This document shows, piece after piece, positions 1 through 5,575 of a stretch of DNA of 13,728 bases. The position numbers and the translations under genes were made by a program. The DNA comes from Candidatus Melainabacteria bacterium (GTDB lineage Bacteria; Cyanobacteriota; Vampirovibrionia; Obscuribacterales; Obscuribacteraceae). The notes under the pieces were generated by a model. That model was not told where the DNA came from and ran no database searches. It saw only the letters and a program-made list of their open reading frames with translations. Location of the stretch: assembly GCA_003175915.1 (NCBI GenBank), contig PSRH01000193.1, positions 1 to 13,728 of the forward strand. The letters are read 5' to 3'. The stretch's first letter is position 1. Each line of letters begins with the position of its first letter.

Positions 1-5
1 CCCTA

Positions 6-488
6 CTATTTTGGGGGAGCTTGGTTGTAATAGATGCGCACGGCCGTCGCATAGCCGGGCTGTTCAACTGCGTGGTTAACTGCAATTGTGCACAGGTTAT
101 CGTCTTTGTTCTGGGCTGTCAGCACTTGATCACCTGCGCACATGATTTTCCATTGCCACATGTTAAAGGCATCGTAATACCAGTTCCGCACTTGCTCCGG
201 TTGTTCTTTCGTGAGTAGGCTTATTTGATAAACCACATAGCCTTTCTCAGTAGGCTGCACGTAGCCATTCACGAACTTAGAAACGCCGGTGTAGTTGGGC
301 AGACCCGGTAATACTGGTGGTTCCTTCATCAGCGAAATGTTGGCGTTATTTTTTTGGTGTTCTTTAGCAAGTTGCATAAGTTCTGCTCCAGTTTTCCTGC
401 GGCTGCATTCAGGTATCTGCTGGGCATGCGCGCACGGCATCGCTAGAAAAATAATCGCAATAAACAACAACCCTACCTTCGTTTGCAT
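6..488 (-). CDS. Small secreted protein of unknown function
   Basis: This 160-residue protein is not recognised as a named family. Residues 1-22 form a typical Sec signal peptide: a Lys at position 4, a hydrophobic core (about 6-17) and an AHA site before QQ, so cleavage by signal peptidase I after Ala22 is likely. The Cys at 19 lies in MPC, which is not a good lipobox. The mature part has three cysteines (28, 117, 133) and no further membrane segment. Residues 92-115 carry a pattern with WYYDAF followed by WQWKI, resembling the short alpha-beta module with an FY/WY...GW pattern seen in many small secreted bacterial proteins; this is a weak similarity. A good SD (GAGGAG, 7 nt before ATG) supports the start. 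It lies 35 bp downstream of the TadG-like gene on the same strand, so the two are probably cotranscribed and the protein may act at the envelope. The stop codon is at 6-8, so the gene is complete. Confidence 0.75.
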   Translation of the reverse strand: MQTKVGLLFIAIIFLAMPCAHAQQIPECSRRKTGAELMQLAKEHQKNNANISLMKEPPVLPGLPNYTGVSKFVNGYVQPTEKGYVVYQISLLTKEQPEQVRNWYYDAFNMWQWKIMCAGDQVLTAQNKDDNLCTIAVNHAVEQPGYATAVRIYYNQAPPK

Positions 489-523
489 CGAATTGCTCCT
501 CGCTCTTGATTGTGCAGCTTGTG

Positions 524-2881
524 CTAGTTAATTCCTGAGAACGTGCCGTTGGCAGAGATGTGCTCGAAGAACGACAGGCAACCGAGGAAATTGTTTCTGC
601 CGGAACTCGGCGTAAACACAGCGTAGTCATAGGTGGTTGTCTTTCCTTTGAAGGCCATAAATGGACCTCCATGAAGATTGGCGTCGCCGTGCTCATTCAC
701 TCCTCCCCCGGCGATCGGTCCGTCCAGCGCGTCCACTATGTTAGCGAGCGGATCGAAGGCAGCGTTCTGGCATTGCGGGATGTACACACCATCCGGCTTG
801 GTGACGCCAGGAGAACTGAACTCCGGCAAGCCCTTCAGGAAAGAGGGCGGACTTGCGCTAATAGCGAGGCTAGTGCCGTTCGGTGGCAGATAGATGTACT
901 GGTACGCGCCTAGATTGATCGGGATCTTATAGAGTAGACCGCTAACCATACTGGCGGTAGCCGAGGGCAATATCTCCCTACAGCGCTGCAATAGTCTTCC
1001 CTGCATAGTGGTCGGATCGTCCCACAATGGGCTCGTCGGCGCGGGATCGACGCAAGCGGCTCCGTTGCTTGCCAGCTGTTGCAATAACGTACCCGGTGTG
1101 ACCACTTGTCCAATAGCTATGCTAAGTTGGTTGGTTGGCACAGCGTAAGCAACGCCGGTTCTGGCTATCCATTTCGAACCGGAGTCATTTTTAAATTCAC
1201 GACCATCCGTATTGTACGTATAGGCCGCGTAAGCTTTAGGGTTATTGAAGTAGTTGTTAACTTCGTCGTTTTCCCACTGTTCAATAACCTCTGCTTTGAA
1301 TGCCTCTATATTTGTCAGCTTTGTGCCTGGCGGCAAAGGCGTCGGCAAACCTGTCGCTGTATCACCGTAATTGGAGGCGAAGGTTGTAAGGTTCTCAATG
1401 CATTGCGGCGAAGCTCCAGGATTACCAACCGTGATGTTGTAGTCACTACATAGCCCGTAAATGAAGGTAATTCCCTCCATATCGGCCACTGTCGCCAATT
1501 GGTTCCGACCAGGACCTTTGCGTATATTAGAGTTCGGGATGCCGCCAGGAAAGGGGCCTCCCCCAGTATTGTAAGCAATCCAGGCGTTAAATACAGCAAG
1601 CGCACCGCTGTTATTGGTGCCGTACACGAGGTTGTTGGTCAACCAGATTCCGCCTTCACCTCCAGCCCCAGGCCAGAGCTCATTGTTGAATATACTTTGC
1701 TCCCCGGAAACAGAGGCGTCAGTAATTGGAAGAATAAACGGGGTTGTGCTGCCTTTAGCGAATATCGGATTGGCTATAAGCGCATCCGGACCATTGGCAA
1801 TTCTGATGTAACCATGCGGCAAGCTCACGGGATATTCGTTGTAGACGGAGCCGACTACGGCGCTTGCTAAATTAGTCAGCAAACCATTGAAATGGACAGC
1901 TTCCTTCTTCTCTATGGTGCTCGCACTTGCTTCGATCGAATTGACCGGTGCGTAACCAATTTGCGCCGCCGCATTGTTAAAACGCGACTGTTCCACCAGG
2001 TGTGGCGTAGAAGCTGGATTTACTGTGCAGAGATAAATCTTGTTAAGCCCGCCGCCTAGATCAATGGCTTCGTAGCCCTTTAACAGTCGCCGGTTCCCCT
2101 GAAAGACGGGCTGGCTTTCGTAGGGTAGAGCGCGTGAGTCCGGCAGAGCCACCGAAGTAATCGAACCGGTAGCGTCTTCCGCGGCGGGAATAGCAGTCGG
2201 TTGAGTATAGAAGAGGTCATTGTTAAATATCACCGGAGTAAAATAAACGTTGGCTTTGCCACTATTTCCGCTCGCCGCAGTCATCGACTTGAACTGCAAA
2301 TCACTAGCAAGGCTGGTTGACGTACCAGTTCCTAGCATAGTGACGTTGTTGTCTTTTGCTAAAGTATTGAAGGCATTGGCGGTGGATTGTCCGACCTTAC
2401 CTGAATTGAGAATTGCGGTATTCAGTGTATTGCCAAACGTAGACAAATTGGCAATTACCGCATTAGCGTTGTCCACCGCGTTGGGACTGCCGGCTTGCGC
2501 CTCTTCCAAAGCATTGAGAGCAATGAGCATTGCCGCACCAGCGGCACGGTTATAAGCAAAAACATTATAACTGCCCGACACCGCATCTGGTGCCCCGGGA
2601 GCGAGCTTAGGATTGGGCAGGGCCGGAGCGCCGTTGGCCGGAATATTTGTCCCCAAGCCTTCAAACTCTGGGAAAGCCTTCATGGTGTTAGCCGGAAGAG
2701 CAACCCCTAACACGGCACGCGCTGCTCCAAGGGCGCCGGCGTCTGTGGCATTGGCGCATTGCTTAGCACCGCCGATAGTTCTAGCTAGGAAGTAAAAACA
2801 AGTACCGATCAAAACCAAGAGAGAGAGAAGACCCGCAACTAGTCCCAGGGCAGCTCCCTTTTTTTGACAACGCAAAATCAT
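524..2881 (-). CDS. TadG-like Flp pilus-assembly/surface protein
   Basis: A 785-residue protein with one N-terminal membrane anchor and a long, Asn/Gly/Ser/Ala-rich extracytoplasmic region. Residues 7-9 are basic (KKG), 10-33 form the hydrophobic segment, and just behind it stands ANATDAGALGAARA (about 43-56). This matches the conserved start of TadE/TadG-like Flp pilus-assembly proteins, in which an anchor is followed by an N-A-(A/T)-D-A-x-A-L-x-A-A pattern. The rest is not recognised; it contains scattered cysteines that could form disulfides outside the cytoplasm. The reading frame is open 17 codons further upstream (to 2932), but I chose the ATG at 2881 because GGAGG (2891-2895) lies 9 nt before it and the Lys-rich segment then sits directly at the N-terminus. 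No Tad ATPase, prepilin peptidase or Flp pilin is nearby, so it may serve a surface role outside a full Tad system. The family-level N-terminal match is fairly sure; the function is not. Confidence 0.65.
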   Translation of the reverse strand: MILRCQKKGAALGLVAGLLSLLVLIGTCFYFLARTIGGAKQCANATDAGALGAARAVLGVALPANTMKAFPEFEGLGTNIPANGAPALPNPKLAPGAPDAVSGSYNVFAYNRAAGAAMLIALNALEEAQAGSPNAVDNANAVIANLSTFGNTLNTAILNSGKVGQSTANAFNTLAKDNNVTMLGTGTSTSLASDLQFKSMTAASGNSGKANVYFTPVIFNNDLFYTQPTAIPAAEDATGSITSVALPDSRALPYESQPVFQGNRRLLKGYEAIDLGGGLNKIYLCTVNPASTPHLVEQSRFNNAAAQIGYAPVNSIEASASTIEKKEAVHFNGLLTNLASAVVGSVYNEYPVSLPHGYIRIANGPDALIANPIFAKGSTTPFILPITDASVSGEQSIFNNELWPGAGGEGGIWLTNNLVYGTNNSGALAVFNAWIAYNTGGGPFPGGIPNSNIRKGPGRNQLATVADMEGITFIYGLCSDYNITVGNPGASPQCIENLTTFASNYGDTATGLPTPLPPGTKLTNIEAFKAEVIEQWENDEVNNYFNNPKAYAAYTYNTDGREFKNDSGSKWIARTGVAYAVPTNQLSIAIGQVVTPGTLLQQLASNGAACVDPAPTSPLWDDPTTMQGRLLQRCREILPSATASMVSGLLYKIPINLGAYQYIYLPPNGTSLAISASPPSFLKGLPEFSSPGVTKPDGVYIPQCQNAAFDPLANIVDALDGPIAGGGVNEHGDANLHGGPFMAFKGKTTTYDYAVFTPSSGRNNFLGCLSFFEHISANGTFSGIN

Positions 2882-3005
2882 CTGGCATGTCCTCCGTAAT
2901 AAGACATAGAGGGACCCGCAACACCATGCCAATGGACCAAAACTTGGTACAACAACAAAACCGTGTTGGCTTAGCTATTTATGTTTAGTAATTGGATGCT
3001 ACTAC

Positions 3006-3025
3006 CGATATCAGACATGATATCG
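3006..3025. repeat. Perfect 8-bp inverted repeat near the predicted TadG transcript start
   Basis: CGATATCA (3006-3013) and TGATATCG (3018-3025) are exact reverse complements separated by GACA. The element lies immediately downstream of the candidate -10 of the TadG-like gene, so it could be a repressor operator or a hairpin at the very 5' end of the mRNA. The sequence is seen directly; the role is inferred. Confidence 0.5.
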
Positions 3026-3033
3026 ATTTCATT

Positions 3034-3062
3034 ATTCTTGCCTGACCCACAACATTTGTCAA
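3034..3062 (-). promoter_or_regulatory. Candidate sigma-70-type promoter for the TadG-like gene
   Basis: On the minus strand a perfect TTGACA (-35, at 3057-3062) is followed after 17 bp by AAGAAT (3034-3039), which matches four of six positions of the -10 consensus. Transcription would begin near 3027 and leave a leader of about 145 nt before the ATG at 2881. The -35 is strong and the -10 is weak, so this is a moderate call. Confidence 0.4.
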
Positions 3063-3091
3063 GGCACGGTACACGACATGATCGCGGCATA

Positions 3092-3125
3092 TTTTTCGAT
3101 CTACTACTTTTAGATCATCGAAAAG
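3092..3125. repeat. Imperfect inverted repeat upstream of the TadG promoter
   Basis: TTTTCGAT (3093-3100) pairs exactly with ATCGAAAA (3117-3124). An overlapping alternative pairs GATCTA (3098-3103) with TAGATC (3111-3116). The whole is an AT-rich dyad about 30 bp upstream of the candidate -35. No T-run of terminator type follows on either strand beyond the stem itself, so a protein-binding dyad is more likely than a terminator. Confidence 0.4.
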
Positions 3126-3223
3126 TGGCTCACCAAGCTCAATTTCAAAGTTCATGATGGCAGTGAATCAGGCATCAAATGTGGTGCCAACACCCCCCAA
3201 TATCACAAGTGGTGCCCTTCGGT

Positions 3224-3289
3224 CTACACGTTGACTTCACGCTAACTACACGCTCGCTTCATGCTGAGTTCACAGTCAATTCACAAAGT
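3224..3289 (+). repeat. Six tandem 11-bp direct repeats, Pho-box-like array
   Basis: Six head-to-tail 11-bp units begin at 3224, 3235, 3246, 3257, 3268 and 3279, with consensus CTWCACGCTNA. Positions 2 (T), 4 (C) and 5 (A) are identical in all six units; position 6 is C in five; position 9 is T in five. Units 1-2 and 3-4 also match each other as 22-bp blocks (17 of 22 positions). An 11-bp direct-repeat spacing is the known binding geometry of OmpR/PhoB-family regulators: E. coli PhoB binds 22-bp pho boxes made of two 11-bp half sites, and actinobacterial PhoP boxes use GTTCAC-type 11-bp units. Units 2, 5 and 6 contain TTCAC. The repeat is seen directly; the binding role is inference. Confidence 0.55.
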
Positions 3290-3312
3290 GCGATGAAGAT
3301 TTCGATGGCTTC

Positions 3313-3397
3313 GTAGGGGCGACCCGTTCCGACTCGAGACTGATTCGGCTGGAGCTCGTTGACATTTGGGCCATGGGCGGCTAAAGCCGCCCCTACA
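3313..3397. repeat. REPIN-like pair of inverted REP ends
   Basis: GTAGGGGCG at 3313-3321 is the exact reverse complement of CGCCCCTAC at 3388-3396. The right end is a complete REP-like palindrome (see 3375-3397); the left end is degenerate, with GTAG and the first stem arm kept but no matching second arm. Two REPs in opposite orientation flanking a short spacer is the layout of REPIN/BIME elements. The left member is the uncertain part. Confidence 0.4.
3375..3397 (-). repeat. REP-like palindromic element, copy 1
   Basis: GGGCGGCTAAAGCCGCCC forms a perfect 7-bp G+C stem with a TAAA loop and is followed by CTACA. Read on the minus strand this is GTAG, then the palindrome, which is the general layout of bacterial REP sequences (a 5' GTRG tetranucleotide and a GC-rich palindrome). 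An identical 23-bp copy is present at 3629-3651 in the same orientation. Confidence 0.6.
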
Positions 3398-3628
3398 AGG
3401 CCCGACGACGACTCAATTCTTCCCAAATCAATTACACCGCGGGAGACAAGTTCATTGCAAATCGATATTCCATCAAAATGGGGACTTTAGATCGCCTCCG
3501 TCTATAAATGGCTTTCAAAATGCGGGGCCTAATCTCATCGTCAACCAACAGTATTAGATCTCTTTGTTCTGCGTCGAACAGCAAAGCACATTCCACCGAA
3601 CGATTCGCCCGATAGGCTTCACCTGGGC

Positions 3629-3651
3629 GGGCGGCTAAAGCCGCCCCTACA
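3629..3651 (-). repeat. REP-like palindromic element, copy 2
   Basis: This is identical over 23 bp to the copy at 3375-3397 and in the same orientation, preceded by an additional GGGC. It begins about 45 bp downstream of the Sel1-repeat gene stop, a usual place for REP elements at the 3' end of transcripts, where they can stabilise mRNA or mark transcript ends. No RAYT-type transposase is in the window. Confidence 0.6.
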
Positions 3652-3660
3652 GATTTCAAT

Positions 3661-3672
3661 CTAGCATGCTAG
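3661..3672. repeat. Perfect 12-bp palindrome CTAGCATGCTAG
   Basis: The 12 bases are their own reverse complement and lie between REP copy 2 and the stop of the Sel1-repeat gene. It could be a small operator or a chance palindrome; no function is claimed. Confidence 0.35.
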
Positions 3673-3695
3673 CATCTACTCGGCTGTTAATTTCA

Positions 3696-4211
3696 TTACT
3701 TCCCGCTTCGTGCCCTCGATACACCCTGGTCCGCAGCCTTGCTAAACCATTTCTTTGCTTCGTCTAAATCGAGTGGCACGCCTCGTCCTGTTTGATAGGC
3801 GCAGGCAAGTTCATACTGTGCCCTTGGTAGCCCACCCTCGGCCGCCTGGCGAAAATATCCGACAGCGCGAACTACATCCTGTTCAACCCCATCTCCCACT
3901 GAATAGATCAGACCAAGATTAAACAAGGCATCCACATCACCTTGTTCGGCGGCCTTCTCAAACCAGTGCCTGGCTTGACCAACATCCTTCGCGGTACCGG
4001 CGCCACGTAGATACATATCGGCGAGATTGTATTGAGCCGCCGACAAGCCAGCCTCAGCCGCAAATTGATAGAGTTGGAAAGCCAGCTCTTCGTTAGCTTG
4101 ACTGCCGTCTTCTTTCAATAATTCTTTGGCCAACTCGCACTGTGACGTGGGATCGAGCGAAGCCAAGTCGATCCCATTTAACTGGTGGCGGCGTGGTTGA
4201 TCAGCACTCAT
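3696..4211 (-). CDS. Sel1-like repeat (SLR/TPR-type) protein
   Basis: A 171-residue protein made almost entirely of Sel1-like repeats, about 36-residue helix-turn-helix units that act as scaffolds for protein-protein contacts. Three full units are visible at about 42-77, 78-113 and 114-149, each with the A-x-x-(W/Y)-(F/Y)-x-x-A-A-E-x-G...A-x-(Y/F)-x-L-(G/A)-x-x-Y-x-x-G-x-G pattern, and a fourth partial unit runs from 150 to about 167. There is no signal peptide or membrane segment, so a cytoplasmic location is likely. The N-terminal 40 residues are polar and not recognised. I see no strong SD before the ATG, so the start is less certain than the repeats. The gene diverges from the HtrA-like protease gene across 75 bp, which may reflect shared control or a functional link. 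Such proteins are widespread, so no specific partner can be named. Confidence 0.8.
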   Translation of the reverse strand: MSADQPRRHQLNGIDLASLDPTSQCELAKELLKEDGSQANEELAFQLYQFAAEAGLSAAQYNLADMYLRGAGTAKDVGQARHWFEKAAEQGDVDALFNLGLIYSVGDGVEQDVVRAVGYFRQAAEGGLPRAQYELACAYQTGRGVPLDLDEAKKWFSKAADQGVSRARSGK

Positions 4212-4252
4212 TAAGAATTAGCGAATGAAACGCCCACTTAGATAATAGTTCG

Positions 4253-4258
4253 TATAAT
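4253..4258 (+). promoter_or_regulatory. Candidate -10 element for the HtrA-like protease gene
   Basis: A perfect TATAAT lies 28 bp before the ATG at 4287, giving a leader of about 20 nt. No good -35 hexamer is seen 16-18 bp upstream. The spacer between the Sel1 gene and this gene is only 75 bp and must also hold the divergent promoter; a TATTAT on the minus strand (4242-4247) is a weak candidate for that. Confidence 0.4.
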
Positions 4259-4286
4259 CTCGAATTATTCTATTTGGAGACAGAAT

Positions 4287-5312
4287 ATGCGTCATGCTAT
4301 CAGACTTCTTTCCTCCAATCATAAAAGCAGCGAGCACATTGAAGACGGCCAGACGTTAGTCGTCCCATCCGATCAAGAAATCCTCGATGCCTATTCGCAT
4401 GCTGTCGTAAGCACGGCCGAGAAACTCAGTCCGTCAGTTGTAAACATCGAAGTCTCTCACCCTGAAAAGCGACGCTATAACGGGGACGCCGCAAAGGGTG
4501 CGGGTTCCGGTTTTATTTTCACACCCGATGGCTTCATTCTCACCAACAGCCATGTCGTTCATAAGGCAAGCGAAATCGAGGTTTCGCTTTCAGACGGCAG
4601 ACACTTTCAAGCCAGAATCGTCGGTGACGATCCGGACACGGATCTGGCCATCATCCAGATCTACGCATCACATCTGATACCGGCTAAATTGGGCGATTCC
4701 CAAACGCTCAGGCCGGGCCAGTTGGTCATTGCTATTGGTAATCCATATGGATTTCAGTGCACGGTCACCTCAGGAGTGGTCAGTGCTTTGGGCCGATCGA
4801 TGCGTTCCAATTCCGGACGCCTGATCGACAACGTCATTCAAACCGACGCAGCGCTCAATCCCGGCAACTCAGGCGGACCTCTGGCTAATTCAAGAGGCGA
4901 GGTAATTGGAGTCAACACTGCAATCATCGCTCCGGCTCAGGGAATTTGTTTTGCCACGCCAATCAATACAGCCAAACTTGTCGCTGCAATGCTCATCAAG
5001 GACGGCGTAGTGAAAAGAGGCCGACTGGGCATCGGGGTGCAAAATATCGAATTGCCGCGTCGAGTAGTCCGCTTTCATGACCTGGCAACTGAATCAGGCA
5101 TTTTAATCATTTCCGTCGAACCCAATGGTCCCGCTCAAAAGGCTGGACTGGAGGAAAGAGACGTCATCGTCAGCTTCAACAATAAGCCTATTTCCGGAGT
5201 AGATGACCTGCATCGACTGCTCACGCAAGATTCGATCAGCAAGGAAATTCCGGTCACGATTGTGAGAAAGGCGGAAAAGCTAACTATGTCAGTAAAGCCA
5301 GCCAATCAGTAA
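4287..5312 (+). CDS. HtrA/Deg-type serine protease with one PDZ domain, no signal peptide
   Basis: A 341-residue trypsin-fold protease of the HtrA/DegP family (MEROPS S1C), which degrades damaged proteins. The catalytic triad is intact: His89 in TNSHVV, Asp119 in DTDLAII, and Ser195 in GNSGGPL. The protease domain spans about 40-240 and a single PDZ domain about 246-337, with the carboxylate-loop region near RLGIGV and the typical PNGPAQKAGLEERDVIVSFN stretch (279-298). Most HtrA proteins are exported or membrane-anchored, but here residues 1-50 contain no hydrophobic segment. An in-frame TAG at 4239-4241 leaves no room for a longer N-terminus with a signal, so the protein appears cytoplasmic, or exported in some other way. 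The SD GGAG lies 7 nt before the ATG. It diverges from the Sel1-repeat gene. The single PDZ domain suggests a DegS/HhoA-like size class rather than DegP with two. Confidence 0.92.
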   Translation: MRHAIRLLSSNHKSSEHIEDGQTLVVPSDQEILDAYSHAVVSTAEKLSPSVVNIEVSHPEKRRYNGDAAKGAGSGFIFTPDGFILTNSHVVHKASEIEVSLSDGRHFQARIVGDDPDTDLAIIQIYASHLIPAKLGDSQTLRPGQLVIAIGNPYGFQCTVTSGVVSALGRSMRSNSGRLIDNVIQTDAALNPGNSGGPLANSRGEVIGVNTAIIAPAQGICFATPINTAKLVAAMLIKDGVVKRGRLGIGVQNIELPRRVVRFHDLATESGILIISVEPNGPAQKAGLEERDVIVSFNNKPISGVDDLHRLLTQDSISKEIPVTIVRKAEKLTMSVKPANQ

Positions 5313-5353
5313 TGAATTGCCGGCTGCCATAACTGCGATATTCGATCGTTGAT

Positions 5354-5368
5354 TGAGCGGTTCGCTCA
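5354..5368. repeat. Short hairpin downstream of the protease gene
   Basis: TGAGCG (5354-5359) and CGCTCA (5363-5368) form a perfect 6-bp stem with a GTT loop, beginning 41 bp after the protease stop codon. No T-run follows, so it is not a standard Rho-independent terminator, though it could mark the 3' end of the transcript. Confidence 0.35.
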
Positions 5369-5457
5369 GAGCAATAGAGATATCCAAAGGCCATCCTCTC
5401 TCTTTGCGAAAGCGTGAAGATTTGCCTGTCTAGCCAGCAATTTATCTTTCCACTCTT

Positions 5458-5463
5458 TATAAT
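5458..5463 (+). promoter_or_regulatory. Candidate -10 element for the purine operon
   Basis: A perfect TATAAT stands 99 bp before the purF ATG, predicting a leader of about 93 nt starting near 5470. The hexamer 17 bp upstream (CAGCAA) is a poor -35. The eight bases TATAATCT and a TTATTC shortly after are shared with the protease gene promoter. Confidence 0.45.
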
Positions 5464-5471
5464 CTTAGTTA

Positions 5472-5496
5472 TTCAGGCTTGGATCTCGCGCCTGAA
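5472..5496 (+). promoter_or_regulatory. Hairpin/dyad at the start of the purF leader
   Basis: TTCAGGC (5472-5478) and GCCTGAA (5490-5496) are exact reverse complements around an 11-base loop. The dyad begins about 9 bp after the candidate TATAAT, that is at or next to the predicted transcript start. It could be an operator overlapping the initiation site or a 5'-end hairpin of the mRNA. No known purine riboswitch core is seen here. Confidence 0.4.
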
Positions 5497-5524
5497 GATC
5501 GTACTCTTATTGGGGAGCGAGTTT

Positions 5525-5575
5525 TTGGCTGCAAATGGTAACTTTATGGTGACAGTTGCCCTATGTGTGGATTAG
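5525..5575 (+). CDS. Possible 16-codon leader ORF overlapping the purF start
   Basis: A TTG codon at 5525 lies 7 nt after a strong SD (GGGGAG, 5512-5517) and opens a 16-codon frame reading LAANGNFMVTVALCVD (with initiator Met in place of the first Leu), ending with TAG at 5573-5575. It overlaps the first 13 bases of purF in another frame. purF itself has no clear SD, so ribosomes translating this leader could be delivered to the purF ATG by coupling. A second possible start is the in-frame ATG at 5546. The sequence facts are direct; translation is inferred. Confidence 0.35.
   Translation: MAANGNFMVTVALCVD
5537..5560 (+). promoter_or_regulatory. Hairpin just upstream of the purF ATG
   Basis: In RNA, GGUAACU (5537-5543) pairs with AGUUGCC (5554-5560) over 7 bp with one U-G wobble. 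The 10-base loop contains GGTGA (5548-5552), the only SD-like bases near the purF start at 5563. The stem ends two bases before the ATG, so it may expose or block the initiation region. It also lies within the short leader ORF, so a ribosome on that ORF would melt it. Confidence 0.35.

Larger units (their letters stand above)
2882..3695. other. Structured intergenic region without a convincing gene
   Basis: About 800 bases separate the TadG-like gene from the end of the Sel1-repeat gene; both are on the minus strand. Short open frames here (for example a 75-codon minus-strand frame at 3432-3659 starting with TTG, and a 63-codon plus-strand frame at 3366-3557) have no SD that I can see and run through the palindromic repeats, so I do not call them genes. 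The region holds a candidate promoter, two inverted repeats, a tandem 11-bp repeat array and three REP-like palindromes, each listed separately. Confidence 0.7.

Noticed and set aside
2882..2932. Upstream start of the TadG-like protein at 2932
   Set aside because: It would put a 17-residue stretch with three Cys before the anchor and place the strong SD GGAGG inside the coding region. The ATG at 2881 is better supported.
3224..3289. CRISPR array or replication iterons
   Set aside because: The units are 11 bp without spacers, so this is not CRISPR. No replication initiator gene or DnaA-box cluster is near, so iterons are less likely than regulator sites.
3366..3557. Plus-strand 63-codon open frame
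   Set aside because: It runs through a REP palindrome, lacks an SD, and has a composition unlike a real protein.
3432..3659. Minus-strand 75-codon open frame in the intergenic region
   Set aside because: It starts with TTG without an SD, its first codons are read from the REP-like palindrome, and the protein has no recognisable family. It is most likely a chance frame, though remnants of a decayed gene cannot be excluded.
5354..5368. Rho-independent terminator after the protease gene
   Set aside because: The stem is short and no T-run follows.
5464..5562. Purine or PRPP riboswitch in the purF leader
   Set aside because: I do not see the conserved three-way-junction core of the purine riboswitch or the ykkC-type conserved blocks; only two simple hairpins are evident. 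A covariance-model search would settle it.
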